Source: Epiperipatus broadwayi
Taxonomy: Eukaryota; Onychophora; Udeonychophora; Euonychophora; Peripatidae
Assembly: GCA_028023455.1 (NCBI GenBank)
Contig: JAQFVV010006544.1
Span: forward strand, 312,001 to 376,000
Direction of reading: 5' to 3'
Length of the DNA: 64,000 nucleotides
Below the pieces are notes generated by a model. It was not told the DNA's origin, searched no databases, and saw nothing but the letters and a program-made list of their open reading frames with translations. Below, in pieces: positions 11,758 to 24,589 of the stretch (its first letter is position 1; every line of letters starts with the position of its first letter). Made by a program: the position numbers and the translations under genes.

Positions 11758-12279
11758 AACAACTTGGCTCAGTGAAGTTACAATAAATTTAAAGAAAAGA
11801 GATGATGATTATCCTATTTTATACATTAATTAATTTCCATTCTTATCACCATTATTTTTTTTTTTTAAATCAGAAAATTTTTAAAGAAAAGGTTAAGCAA
11901 AGATAACCCTGGGCACTCATTGGAACTAAATGAAACTTCAGTTAGGTACAATATATATGTATTACTATAATAAAAAAACTAAGATAAAAAAAATTATCAA
12001 TAGTTTGAGTTTAAGAATCAAATAAATTATGAAAAAATAATACAAAAGGACACGCTGACAGGAATATATATATAAAAAATAAAGATTTGGAGAAAAATGG
12101 AGTAAAATTTAAAAATTTCATTTTAATATGTGTCTGCTATTGATGAGATTATTTTATCACATGTTTTTGCTTCATATGATCAAAGAAAAGTTCCATCAAT
12201 ATTTCTTATCAAAAGGGGATAAACAATTTTAATTTCTATTAACACATATAACTTTCTAAGATAAACAAAAAAAAAATGG

Positions 12280-12700
12280 GGATTATATTTTAAATCACAA
12301 ATTTGCTGATGATTTAATTGTTTCAGAATAATTGGTAATCTTAAAAACCACTAACAAATAAGAGCATAAGAAGTATGACTAAAGATAAATATTAAAAAGA
12401 CTTGGGAAAAAACTTCAGTGAGTTTCCTAAAACTATTTTAAAAAATCAAAACAAAGATCAGGAGTAATGAAATAGAAAAAAATATAAATTCACTGAAAAA
12501 ATTAGATAAAAGCCTAGATGGATAAAATTAAATTTGGATGGAGTAATTTTGATAGAAGTAACTTAACATTTTAAGAAAACATGCCTATACGACTCGGAAA
12601 AAAGACAACAATGACAGTGGTAATGATAATGACAATAAACAATAATGATAAATGTCTTATAATAAGCTAAATTATGAGACTTGGGCACTTAATAGAATAG
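12280..12700 (+). pseudogene. RTE fragment R7, badly decayed
   Basis: On the plus strand, broken frames spell pieces of the RTE reverse transcriptase: HKFADDLIVS around 12295-12330 (catalytic FADD), then a part like IKLNLDGVILIEVT that matches IKLGWSAFGRNNL of the intact copies, and bases near 12675-12710 matching the TWTLNR region. Many stops and indels are present. Confidence 0.55.
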
Positions 12701-12710
12701 CTCTTGCTCT

Positions 12711-13284
12711 CTTTTTCAAATCTTTTTCTTTCATTTGTTATTGTTTTCTCTATATACTCCAATCCTTAAAAAAATTATTTAGTCATTTCCTCTTCTAATA
12801 AAAATACATTATTGTTGTTACAACTATAAAAAAACAAATATCTTGCTAAATGGTGATTCCTCTCCCAATACCATGATCTCGGTTTGGATCTGACTGGGGT
12901 AACTCTTGACAAATTTTTAAGGTATAAAGTATATCTAGTTAGCCATTACATTCAATAGAAGTAGTAGTACTTATTTTTTAGACCATACAAGCCGCCTGAT
13001 GGTAAATGAATATCTAACCATTTCTTCACTAAAAGATAAAAACCCTAGTTTGCACTGGCTGTAAATATAAAAATATATATTTCTAATATAATATAGCCTT
13101 ACTTATTGGTAAAAAAAAGTATCAAATTCCTACTAGCGCCAAAACCATGATTATTTTTCTTACATGCCAAAACAATTAATGAATAATACCTACATATATA
13201 TTAACACCCAAAGAACAAAATTTAAGTAGAACACTTAAATAAATACACAATTAAATATAACATAAAAATAAACAATTATATACA
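12711..13284. other. No gene seen
   Basis: AT-rich intron sequence without a supportable feature. Confidence 0.4.
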
Positions 13285-14245
13285 AATTAATAGTGAAGGT
13301 ACATGATTCTGGAAAGATTATAAATTTATTAAAAAATTTTTACAACGTAGCACTGCTTTTGACTCGATTGGTCATATTCATAGAACTAATATAAGTTTAT
13401 ATAAAGTTAAATAATTTATATATACCAGTTACATGATAATGCAGTGCATGAGATTTTCTTGTTTATTGCGTTGATGTTATTTGCAATAAACAATGCCTCT
13501 TTATATTTTCTTTTTCAATCATTGTGCTTGATGAAAATAATTTTAATATTAAATGAATCGGAATTGTGGCCTGACTCGATTTCATGTTCTAGAAATAAAG
13601 ATTTGGATCTATGTGAGTGCATTTGTGTATATATTTGTCTTGTAGTCATTTTGTAATGCAATTGGCATGAGACTCACCATACTAAATTGCATTACATGTT
13701 TGTTCACTACATTTAATTTTATAAACTATTTGGAAAAAATTTATCTTTAATATTGTTCAACATTTGATTAAGATTAGGAGGAGTTCTAAAACTACTATTG
13801 AATTGGTTTGAGCAGATTGTTTTCATCTTTTTAGATATATGCGGTACAAAAGGAAGGCTGATGCATGCAATAATATTGTTATTAATGTTCCTAGTATTTA
13901 AAAAGATGAATACAATTTTTTAAGAGTTTTATTTAATAGATTAATATTATATTCTTTATATTCTGAATTTCGATCCATTTAATATTAGTCGATTGCACTA
14001 AGTAAAATAATCAAAAAATAAAATATAAAGAGGCAAGGTTTATTGCAAATAACACCAATGCAATAAACAAGAAAGACTCATGTATTGCCTTATCATGTAA
14101 ATGGTATATATAAATTATTTAACTTATAAATTTAGTTCTATGAATATAACCAACTTAATTGAAAACAGTGCTAAGCTGTAAAATTTTTTTAATAAATTTA
14201 TTATCTTTCCAGAATAATATATCTTCACTATTAATTTTTATATTC
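13285..14245. mobile_element. Large foldback element (arms ~290 bp)
   Basis: The left arm (about 13285-13575) and right arm (about 13955-14245) are imperfect reverse complements. Shared words include GTTATTTGCAATAAAC, TGCCTCTTTATATT and AATAGTGAAG / CTTCACTATT. The ~380-bp spacer has its own small inverted repeat around TAATGCAATTGG / CTAAATTGCATTA. The 70-codon frame at 13444-13656 runs through the left arm and looks incidental. No target-site duplication was identified, so the class is unknown. It could be a Penelope-type foldback like those at 25255 and 26332. Confidence 0.6.
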
Positions 14246-15170
14246 AAATTAATGAAAGAAGTAATTGAATTGAGTTATATTTTATAAAGAATCAATTACA
14301 TAAAAAATTAGTAAGTTCATTCCTAAAGCAAAAAAAAAAAAAAAAAGATGGAACAAATAGATAAAAGTTTTATACTGAAGTAAAATTTATTTATTTACAT
14401 TATGTTCTTTACTCACTGATGCTATGATCAAGTGATAGCACTTAATTATAATAAACAATTAAGTTCAGGAAAATTTATCTCTGCAATTTATCATTAGGAA
14501 ATTCATGATAGTTAAAGAGTATCTATCTAAAATTTTACATATTAAAACCATGACCCTCTTGAAGAGATACAGGTTTAAAATCTCCAAAAAACATCCTTTT
14601 TTTAATGAAAAAGATAACCTAACAATTCAGAGTCATATGTTTAAATCTTATTAGCTAAAAATATTTAATGCTGAAGAAAAAAGTCTTATCTAGAAATATT
14701 CTTTCTCATAAAAGTAATCATAGTATATTTCTAATATTTGAAGAAGTGCTTTCGATCACGAATTTTCTAATAATACTAAAAATAAAACAACCATTATAAA
14801 TGAGATCAAGGTTTTATCTTTTGTTCCTATTATAGATAGCTTGAAGAATTAAGTAAATAATTAAACATCATTCAAATATGTATTAGCAGTTGGTAAAGAT
14901 ATCATAGGCATGCAATGCAGTTCTTTCAGAATGCCCAAAAATTACAAGTGAAAGTAATATCAGCATTAATTTTAATTGCAAAATAGGATATCAACATCCA
15001 ATAAATCATAAACACCACCACATATATATATATCAAAATCCAAATCAGTTGTGAAAGAAATACAGGATTGGATAATAGTGATTTATTGAAGAATCACTAT
15101 CATTACTGAAAAAAATTGTAATTTCTTTCAAAGCATTAAACAATCTGTAATTAATAAATATTTTAAAAAA
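14246..15170. other. No gene seen
   Basis: AT-rich intron sequence. Some degraded blocks may belong to element remnants but cannot be assigned. Confidence 0.35.
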
Positions 15171-15179
15171 GTGAACATA

Positions 15180-16165
15180 TCAAAGATATCATTAAAAGCC
15201 AGACAAAATTGTTTATTATTTTTATGCTTAAAAGATATATCATTTATTATATCACATGATCACCATTTCTTATGCTTGCTAGAGCAATTAAGTTATGTTC
15301 AAATAGTAATTTGTTTAAGAATGAGGTTGATATTATTAGGAATGAATGTTTTTCGAATGATTATCCTAGGGGTGTAGTTGAACATTTATTTTCTAATAAA
15401 AATATAAATAAAATAAAAAATAGAATGGGATTAGATAGAGATAGGAATAGAGAAAATGTTATTTATGTTGGTTTCAATATATCCAAAGATTTATTTATTA
15501 AAATTAAGAAATTAGTTAAAATGGTTAATATAATGTTTCAATTTGTCCAGTTTATAAAATGAAAGCAAGTTTAAATTTTTTAATTAATAATAATGGGGAC
15601 TATAATAGGATAGAGATAAAGAATTCAGATTAATTGATAAAATGTTTGGATTGTTTTAGAAAGAATGTAGAAATGACATATGTTGGGATTAGTAAGAATA
15701 AATTAAAAACTAGATTAAAACAGCATTTAGGTGATAAAAATTCTGCTATTTACATTCACATGAATAAATTTAAGCATGGGAATTTTGAAATAAAGCCTTT
15801 GGAATGTGTTAAGCCATACAATGAAAGAATGATAAAGGAAGTTATGTACATTAATGAAATAAAAACAGAATTAAATAGAATGTTAATGGAAAAAGAGAAA
15901 AGAAAATAATAGGTTATTAATTGAATGTTTTAAAGGATATATATGGATATTTTTTTTTTTTTTAAAAGGAGATTTTTGTGATTATGTTGTGTTTGTTTGC
16001 AATAGGAAAGGGAAGTGAGATAAGGTGAATTTTTGATTGTGAATATATTTTGTAATTTTTAATTAAAAAATTTTTTTTTCTTTGGAATGTGATATTTATT
16101 ATTATATATATATTAGTGTACCTTGAAAAAGACTATATAAAATAGTCAAAACGTTGGATGTTTTA
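15180..16165 (+). mobile_element. Penelope-like element, 3' part (RT C-terminus + GIY-YIG endonuclease)
   Basis: Plus-strand fragments in successive frames match the end of a Penelope-like ORF. They are LARAIKLCSNSNLFKNEV and a following YPRGVVEHLF (the region after the RT core), then ENVIYVGFNI and KKLVKMVN (linker), then a GIY-YIG-type domain at 15634-15909 with TYVGISKNKLKTRLKQH, H at NKFKHGNFEI, and the late block RMIKEVMYINEI. One stop and frame changes separate the pieces, so it is a pseudogene. Downstream, a conserved-looking terminal motif, GACTAT / ATAGTC followed by AAAACGTTGG at 16131-16158, also occurs in the element at 25255-25800. The 5' side ends abruptly at a 30-bp piece of the hammerhead family's tail (15254-15283). 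Confidence 0.72.
15254..15283 (-). mobile_element. Tail fragment of the hammerhead/hairpin family
   Basis: The words TATCACATGATCACC and ATTTCTTATGCTTG stand here in the same order and spacing as at the left end of the copy at 57494. It is directly joined to Penelope-like coding sequence (GCTAGAGCAATTAAG). It is either a very short 5'-truncated insertion or an inverted end that belongs to the PLE insertion. Confidence 0.7.
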
Positions 16166-16394
16166 TTGATGATTATAGGCATATAAAAGGCAAGTTTTTA
16201 AAAGAAGGAGTTTGTTTGTTTATTTATATATTTTATAAATTACCTTATATGGAAATGAATTCCTAGGACACCACTTAATTATATAGACCTAAATCATTAC
16301 CATATATGGAAATAAGTAATTAATTGTGTGAATAATTAAAAACTAAGATGAATTCCATCATATGATAAAAAACTATAAATAGAGTAAGCAACAA

Positions 16395-16769
16395 AGTGTG
16401 TGGGCTCATTTTGCAGAAATGTAAGAGACAGTAGTTTCAATGAGTGTGCAGAGGTCTATAGTGAAAATGTGTTCAAGGGCAGTAGCTGAATAGATATCAA
16501 AGAGTTTGGGAAACTGGAGCTGGAGGAAACCTTCTGCATAGCAGCTAGATGTGAAGAGTTGATTTTCCAGCGGATTTTGAGTGAGTTTACCAAGTGGATG
16601 GATGCAGAGAGATGGAAGTAGTTGCAGCTGAAAGAAGCTCATAGTGACAGTCGCAGGGCTCTACGATGAAGCCAAATGTGTTTACGTGCAGCTGAACTGG
16701 ACCGGGGCCAAAGTGTTTGGGAAACCGAGGCCAGTGGTTACCGTTTTGAAAGCAGCCAGTCTTAAAGTG
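16395..16769. other. GC-richer block of unknown nature
   Basis: About 375 bp with visibly higher GC content than its surroundings and open stretches on both strands (for example minus 16587-16772 and 16406-16642). Plus-strand frames also contain uninterrupted runs, such as around AKCVYVQLNWTGAK. No family was recognised. It ends exactly where the tandem repeat at 16770 begins. It may be a remnant of a retroelement coding region. Confidence 0.4.
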
Positions 16770-16945
16770 CATCGGGGAAATGAACCAAAGAGAACTATAT
16801 ATATATAGATTGTGTTATGTGTGTAAAAATACCTCATTGGGGGAAGTTAACCAAAATGAACTATACATGTGTATAGTATGTTATGCGTGTAGCAATATCT
16901 CATCGGGGCTGTTAACCATAAGGAACTATATATATATTTGTATTG
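16770..16945. repeat. Minisatellite, three units of ~65 bp
   Basis: Units start at about 16770, 16834 and 16901 with CAT(C/T)GGGG, followed by GTTAACCAAAA-like and GAACTATA(TA)n words and a GTGTTATG(T/C)GTGTA part. The open frames over it come from the repeat. Confidence 0.75.
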
Positions 16946-17029
16946 CAAGTATAAAAGACTGTTGCTATTCTTATTATTTTGTTTGTTGGTATTTGGAATG
17001 CTTGCATTCTGAATACACAGCAACACTAT

Positions 17030-17130
17030 ACAATAATTAAAAGACTGAAATGAAACTGGTTTGGACATGTTTGAAAAAAATTAAAAGACTGAAATAGAAT
17101 TGGTTTGGACATGTTTGACAGAGTATATGC
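17030..17130 (+). pseudogene. Duplicated RTE C-terminal fragment
   Basis: Two tandem copies of AATTAAAAGACTGAAAT followed by TGGTTTGGACATGTTTGA. The translation resembles the KIKRLKWSWAGHI block of the RTE ORF. It is a tiny decayed fragment next to the full RTE copy. Confidence 0.5.
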
Positions 17131-17260
17131 TGTGCTATATTAACAATTAAAATTTTACATTGCATTTCAAAAAAATTTAAAAGACCTACAATTTAATCAT
17201 ATGTGAGATAAATGAAAAGATAAATCAATTTTTTGAAATGATGTACAGAAAAAAAGGTAT

Positions 17261-20200
17261 CATCATCATTATCATCATTATCAACCATTATCAATCCACT
17301 GCAGGATGAAGGTCTCTCCAAGTTTAATCCATCTTCTTAGATCTTTAGCTTCTCTTCTCCACATCATCCCTGCACACTTTCTTATTTCATCCATCCATAT
17401 TACATGTGGTCTCTTTCTGGGTCTTTTACAATCTCTTGGAATCCAGTTTAAAATTTCAATTGTCCATCTATTATCATCTCTTCTAGCAATTTGTCCAGCC
17501 CAACTCCAATCTTTTAATTTTTTCAATGAGGTCAGTAACACCTGTTTGTTCTCTTACCCATACATTGCGTTTTCGATCTCTTCTTGTTACTCCCAACATA
17601 CATCTCTCCATACTTCTTTGAGTGGTCTGAAGTCTCTGTATTGCTCTTCTATTGAGTGTCCAAGTCTCAGATCCATAAGTAAGAACTAGTAAAACACATT
17701 TGTTAAAAACCTTTCTTTTCAAACACATAGGCATATTTCCTTTTAGTATCAAGTTATTTCTACTAAAAGCACTCCAACCAAGTTTAATTCTATGATTAAT
17801 TTCCTCCATTATGTTTCCATCTGTATTAATAATCTGACCAAGGTATTTGTAACTGTTAACTTCTTCTAATTCATCATAATCAATCTTTATTTTCATATTT
17901 TGAGCAAATCGATTAAACATTACTTTAGTCTTTTTAACATTTACCTTTAGTCCTACTTTCCTACGATAACTCCTGCACTTTCCTGCAGCTCTGAAGCATT
18001 ATTTGCAAAAATAACTCCATCATCTGCGAAATCTAAATGACTTAAATAATCTCCATTTACTTTCACTCCTTTAGTTTCCCATTTTAATCCACAAAATACT
18101 TCTTGCAGCACTGCTGTAAAAAGTTTTGAAGATATGGAGTCACCTTGTCTTACACCTTTCTCAATGTTGACTTTCCCAGTATCATTATGTAATCTAATTG
18201 TTGCTGTTGCATTTTTATAAATATTCTTTAAAATATGACAATATCCTGGATCTATACCTTGATGATCCAATGCTTTAATCACTGAAGAAATGTTTATAGA
18301 ATCAAATGCCTTTTCATAATCTACAAATCCAAAACATAATGACAACTCATATTCATTTGTCCTTTCTATAACTTCTCTCAATACCTGAATATGATCTACT
18401 GTACTAAAACCACTTTTAAATCCAGCTTGTTCTCTTGGTTGGTGGAAATCCAATGTTCTCTGTAGATGAGTTGTAATTATCTTGGTAAAAATTTTATATA
18501 AAACTGATAAAAGACTGATAGGTCTGTAATTTCTAATATCTTCTTTATCATTTTTTTTAAATATTAATATTATTACTGCATTCTTCCAATCATCTGGTAC
18601 ATCTTTATCATTTAGACATTTAGTATATAACTTTGCTAAAATTTTTTCTGTTTCTTCACCTGCTTCTTTTAATATATCAATTATAATTCCATCATTACCT
18701 GGAGCCTTTCCTTTCTTCATACATTTAATTGCATTTCTCACTTCTTCATTTAAAATTCTGGGCAATTCGGAAGATGTAATAGATATAGGAGGTACTTGTT
18801 CTTTATTACTATATAATTCTTGATAAAAATTTTCTACCAACTTCATGATGTCATCTCTCTTTTTAGTAATAAATTCCATCTTTTTTTCTTATTGCAGATA
18901 TAAATTTCCTACCAATACCAAAATGTTGTTTTACATTCTTAAGACTTTTATTTTCTTCTACAGCTTTTCTTGCTAGTTCACAGTTATACTTTCTTATATC
19001 ATTTTCAACTCTTTTCCGCACCATTTTACAAAATTCGAGATATTCAATTTTTTTTAATGCATCATTTTTGTATATCTTCATATTTCTTCTTATCTTCATA
19101 AATTCTCTAGTCTCAGTAGAAATTTTATTGGTCAATTGCTGCTTTTTTCTACCAACTATCTTTGTTGCAGTTTTTAAAAGTGTATCAGTTATTTTCATAT
19201 TAATTTCATTCAAATCTGAATCATGTTCAAAATCTACTAATACTTGAAACCGATTTGTAAGTTCTAATTTAAATTCATTAGAATGTTTCTGAAGATTAGG
19301 AATATCAACTGTAAATATTGTTTTTCTTGACAAATTTTTGTCTTTCTAGTTTTACATTAACATGTATCTTGCACCATCTATTAAGAACATTACAATCTTG
19401 AAATATGTATTTCCTGTTAGTCAAAATATAATCCAATTCTGCTATACCTTCATTTGGATGCTTCCATGTCCATTTTCTTTTAGCATTTTTCTCAAAAAAA
19501 TAATTCATAATATAAAGTTTTTCTTTTTCTGCAAACTCCACAAGTCTATGTCCTCTCTCATTTCTATTACCATAACCAAAATTACCTACAGCACTTTCAT
19601 CTTTCATTTGTTTACCAATTCTAGCATTAAAATCTCCCATAACAATTTTAAAATGTTGTTTATTCTGATCAAAAGCCTATTGTACATCCATATAAAAATC
19701 TTCGACTACTTCATCACTATGAGAACTTGTTGGGGCATAAACTTGAATTATCTGCATTTGGTATCTGCTATCAAGTTGTATAACTAATCTTGCCACTCTG
19801 TCTGATACACCATCAATCTCCACAATATTGTTCTTTCACTTTTTATTTATAATGAATCCTACTCCACTTGTATTTCCAATATTTGTGCCTTTATAATAGA
19901 ATATATGTCCACTTTTTAAATCAATTGTCTCTTCACCTTTTCTTCTAACTTCACAAAGTCCAATAATATCCCATTTAATATAAGAGAATTCTTCTTCTGA
20001 TTCTTGCAATCTTCCTTCACTTGAAAGTGATCTGCAGTTGTAAGTACCTAAATAAAAAGTTGTCATCAAATGGCAGCCTGGGTCCGCAATCAGGGTATTC
20101 TTAGCACCCTCCGCCTTTGGCCATCAACCGCTGCCTTGGTTGGTGACTTTACAGCCTCCTGGGAATAAGGGCCATGCTTTATTTTTGTCTGTCATAATTG

Positions 20201-20521
20201 TATATATGTATTGGAAAAATATTTATCATTTACACAAACATTCATTTTGCCCTATCAGGCATTGAGAAGAAAGACCATGGTATTTCTTGACCTTAAACTC
20301 AGAGGTAAAAAGCCAATAAACTCACCATGCTGGATAATGCGTGTTGGTGAGCAGCGCATGCATGTTTGTATACTATATGAATAAACACATAGTAATAACA
20401 GCTGCAACGACAAGAACGTATGGAGTGGACATTAGGAATTTGCCCTGCTCGGTTCCTTTAAGGCCTCCAAGAGGAATCAAAGGGTCTCCTTTCAGTTAAT
20501 AGCAAACTCCTCTCTGCAGCC
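17261..20521 (-). mobile_element. RTE-like non-LTR retrotransposon, near full-length copy R2
   Basis: Runs from the (TGA)n tail (CATCATCATTATC at 17261 on the plus strand) to a 5' untranslated region ending near 20521. A probable 12-bp duplication flanks it: AAAAAAAGGTAT at 17249-17260 and AAAAAAAGGCAT at 20527-20538. The 5' UTR (about 320 bp) shares the words GATTCCTCTTGGAGGCC and TACGTTCTTGTCGTTGCAGC with the copy at 59297 and extends ~40 bp further, so it is the most complete 5' end here. It lies inside POLG intron 1 in the same orientation as the gene. Confidence 0.88.
17281..20195 (-). pseudogene. RTE endonuclease/reverse transcriptase with several frameshifts
   Basis: The ATG at 20195 corresponds to the start used by the copy at 59582 (MTDKNKAWPLFPGG). 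The protein is split over at least six frames: endonuclease N-terminus (LGTYNCRSLSSEGR, GLCEVRRKGEE; 20069-19836), endonuclease middle (MGDFNARIG; 19640-19305), linker (19333-18863), reverse transcriptase (18879-17953, including YRPISLLS, DYEKAFDS, QGDSIS and FADD) and C-terminus (17920-17281, with GSETWTLNRR, WAGQIARR and FILQWIDNG). Small indels account for the breaks. It is non-functional, but its sequence is close to the other copies. Confidence 0.88.
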
Positions 20522-20539
20522 AAAAAAAAAAAAGGCATA

Positions 20540-22435
20540 GATAGGACAAAATAGAATCAATTCATAGAATTTTATCTTGCAATAGAATAATAATTGTTAA
20601 AAATATACATAATTGAATAGTTAATTGCTCAGTAAGTCATATGATGTTTGAGCAACAAATGACAGCTGATGTGCAATTCATGAATCTTTAAACTTTTGAA
20701 TTCACCATTCTATCACTAGAACAAAACAAATGACGATACACAAACATATATATAGACCCACATACATACATAAAACTTCTTTTATTTATTTCATTCTTAC
20801 TAATAGCACATGTAATAACAAGACTTTTATTAATATTTTATAATATATGATTTTATTAATGTCATACATATAACATTCACTTCTAAATATTTTATTACAA
20901 TTTAGTGGTAATATTTAAACAGACTGGAGGTAGGGATATCAAAAATTATCTTATCTTCATAAATAAACTTATTTGATTTAATCAGATAAAAAATTAAATT
21001 ACATTAAAAAAATATTTAAATAATGAATTGAATTCAACTTTTGAAATATAAAATTTTATATATCAAAGTTATATGTATTTTTTTTTTTTTTAATAGTTAG
21101 AAATCTGTCCAATATTCTAAATCCTAAATTGGAAGACTTGTGCATCTCCTTTATTCTAATCTTTCAAACTTGATTTATCTTAAAAAAACTTATCAAAAAC
21201 ATATCTACGGACAACCTAGATCTTAGAAAAAATAGATATAAGCAAATAGTATACAAGATATCTGTGTGTGCAATGAATATATATATAATGTAACATAGGA
21301 AATGAGAAGTGCACAGGGGTTTTACAGAGTCTCACAATTGGGTTGCCATTTGTAATAGTACCCAACATATTAAGGCTGAATTATAAGATGGGAAACCACC
21401 ATCCCCATAAAATAACTAATCAAATTGAATATAAAAGGAGGATAAGCAAAAAATAACACTAACTTCAAGTTCACCCAGCTTTAAACAAAAATAATCAAAT
21501 CATTCACCATCATGACAATCAAAAAAATAAAGTCAATAGTCATCCTTGTGACTGGATCAGACAAGTTACTATCAAACTTAGGTCTGCTAATCCATCAGAA
21601 CATAATAAAAATAAATAATGTTGATGTACTAAACCATGCTTATTCTCATCAATGCCATGCCATATAATACCATTAATACATTGGCCATTTATAAACTTAA
21701 TTTCTAATAAATAAAAAAAAAAGAAATGAAATGTAGTGCACAGACTTTAAAAAATAACATACCCTTGCACCATCCAGGGCCACCAATCTAAACCCCTGAT
21801 CCATATAACTAACTGCTATGCTCTCACTCATGAAGCAAGAACTCTATGAACTGTTACCGGGACCAAGAGATAAATAAATAAATAAAATAGCTTATTCTAA
21901 ATCACTTTAAATAATTTATAGGTTTACCCTACTATAATTAGTTTTAATGGAATAATTTAGAAATCATAGAATCCTAAGCTATTTTGAAATAGTCACATAC
22001 ACTGCCAATTCATGTAACAGATATCTAGATAGAATAAAGACATTAAGACTAAAAACTATTTTAAAAACTATTATTTAATAACTAACTGATTAACAATAAA
22101 CAAAATTAAAAAAAGATATGATAGTATAAAATTTTAAACATTCATTTTATCAAAAAATAAAATAAAATATTTCATGAAAATTATAATTAACCAGTTGATT
22201 TTTTTTAAAAAAAATTAGATTTAAAAAAAAAAAAAAAATTCTAAAAACCTCTTTACTAATTTTGAAGAGGAAATTGAATAGATTTTAAAAAAAAATATGT
22301 TTCACAATTTAAAAATATGAACTTAATAAAAATATTTAAACTGATCAATTCTTACATTTATCAAATTATTTCTTTTATATATAAAAAAACTTTTTTGTTT
22401 TTTTATTATAAATAAAAATATAGTGTGCATACACA
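20540..22435. other. No gene seen
   Basis: AT-rich POLG intron sequence. A block near 20620-20665 (TTAATTGCTCAGTAAGTCATATGATGTTTGAGC) resembles one near 30655-30690, so a low-copy repeat is present, but its limits are unclear. A weak tRNA-like patch near 21770-21880 was not strong enough to call. Confidence 0.4.
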
Positions 22436-22439
22436 AAAA

Positions 22440-23045
22440 AATAACTTTAACCAGTTTTATTCTTCTGTGGAGTGTTTCCAGGTAGATTTTCTTCTTGAAG
22501 ACTTTTACACATATACATAATTAATTTGCCTTTTTCTTGGTTTGCAGTATTTCCAGGTTAAAGGTTAACAAAGAGCAAAGTTTTATACATTTTCTTTTAA
22601 TAAATTTCTCAGGTCTAATACACAGATACATTTATGTTCTTGGGAGGAGACTAGGTTTCAGACGACATCAGGGGTAACTTCTACTTTAGATTATTCTAGA
22701 AGCAGGTTTCATTAAGGAAGATGATGTTAATTTATAGCTGAATTCAGCATATGGTTTTCATTGTAAAACTATTCTATAACTAAATTCATAGCATATTAAA
22801 AGCTTGTTTAAAACTGCTGTTCTATGCAACAGCATGATCAAGACTTCTGCTGTATTATACAATAGCTTGGTGAAGACTACTGCTTCTTTTCTTCTTTAGT
22901 AGCTGGATTAAGACTTAACTGTCCTCTTCAACAACTAGATAAGGAATGACTTCTTACACTACACATAGGTCTTCTGAATTATTCCCATACCCCTCTTAAC
23001 TTTGGATGAACCCTGCCTCAAACCAATAACAATCTGTCTCTAACA
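22440..23045 (-). repeat. Possible decayed LTR
   Basis: Read on the minus strand, it begins TGTTAGAGACAG near 23043 and carries an AATAAA signal in CAGAAGAATAAAACTGG near its other end, with less AT-rich sequence between. It lies on the 3' side of the minus-strand Ty3 RNase H fragment at 23850-24230, where a 3' LTR would be expected. No second LTR was found, so the call is tentative. Confidence 0.25.
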
Positions 23046-23849
23046 TGACAATTTTTATAACAACCAATTAGGTAAATTTTTACAAATACAATGGTTCAGT
23101 TATTCCTTCCTTAAACATTGACATTGGAAAACAAGTAAAAAATTTAAAATAGAATCATAAAATTGTTGGCATTCCTTTTTTAATTAAAACATTTTCTTGC
23201 AAAAAGAAAAACAAAAAATCAATTAATTGCACTGATTTGACTTTTGTATTGATGAGAGATAAAGAGAAAAAAACAACTCACTAATTAAAATAATATTTAA
23301 ATAAAATGTCAAACTTCATCCACACCCCACACCCCTTCTATTAAAAAAAAAAATTATTAAACATAAAACTTTAACTCTCTTTTAAGACAGAAATTAAACT
23401 TTGTTAAATAATTTACAAAAAAGAGAAAATTATTTTCTCTTAGTATATTTTTAATTTAAATTAACATTACTAATTAATTATAATTACTGAAGAGATAAAT
23501 AAAAAAAAACTTGTTTACATTATTTTGGAATTTTCTCACCCTTCTACAATCATTTATAACTCTTATTAAAATATTCACATATTAAAATCATATTATTATT
23601 TAACAAATTTAATGTTTGAAAATTCTCATACTATCATTTATGGACTTAAAATATTTAGTTAATTGAAAACCCATTATTATTGTTTATTTTTAATAGAACA
23701 ATGTAGCAAAATATATTCAATATTTATAATACAGAGATTCACTATTTATCAGTGTATTTGTCTCTAAACTTATCATATTAATAAATTGACTATTTAATTC
23801 TAACTCCACTGAGCCCTTCGCAGATAACTGACTTAAAATATATACATGA

Positions 23850-24230
23850 GGTTTATTTTTCCCTTTCACTATAATCAAGCTTATAATCATATTCTAATAA
23901 GAAATTAAACCATCTTAGCATGCACAAGAAAGCATGCTGGGGAATGTATTTGTCTGATGCCAATATACCCAGTAGATGTTTGCAATCATTTGGCAAGATA
24001 AATGACATGCTATACAAATTGTCATAATTTTTTTTTATGCCAATGATCATAACTAGGGCTTCTCTGTCTATTTATGCACAATTTTTCTCAGCTCTAGATA
24101 ATTTTGAAGAAAATGCAATGGGAGACTAAATCCCAATATTATTTTAGTGGGATAGTATTGCACTGATCTTCACAACTGAATGCTTCACAATCACAGTTTG
24201 CCAGTAGAGTTGAATATATCAGACATTTTA
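23850..24230 (-). pseudogene. Ty3/gypsy RNase H fragment
   Basis: The minus strand translates to a piece with PIAFSSKLSRAEKNCA, a stop, then IDREALVMIIGIKK, LTND-like LPNDCKHLLGILASD and MLRWFNFLLEYDYKLDYSE. This is the RNase H region of Ty3/gypsy pol, with the usual order: S-R-x-L-S-x-A-E, E-A-L-A, T-D-H-K-P-L-L, R-W-x-x-x-L-x-x-Y-D. A stop and missing neighbours show that it is dead. Confidence 0.78.
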
Positions 24231-24589
24231 ATTTTTAAAGCTCTATCACATACTTTTTTTTGAAAAAAAAAAAAAAGAAGAATTGACATTATTAATGTGA
24301 GATAATAATAATAATAATAAAATAATCAACAAAACACTCACAGTGGCTTAACTTACTATTAAAAAAAAGTTGAAGATTTTTCCTTCTTGCAAAATATATA
24401 TATATATCAAAATGGAGAAAATTGATTTTTTGGAACAGTTTGGTCTTGGCAATCCAGAAAATTGATCAGTGTACATAGATCAAATTCATTTCTTTCTTAT
24501 AGCAAACCAAATCAAAAAAATCTGAGTTAAAAATTAATGACTTTTATAAATATTTTTAATTCTTTAACTTATGAAATCTTAAGATCTTA

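Noticed and set aside
12840-13040. tRNA-like B-box words
   Set aside because: No A box at a proper distance and no fold.
21770-21880. tRNA-like patch on the minus strand
   Set aside because: The boxes are weak and no stem structure or target duplication could be found.
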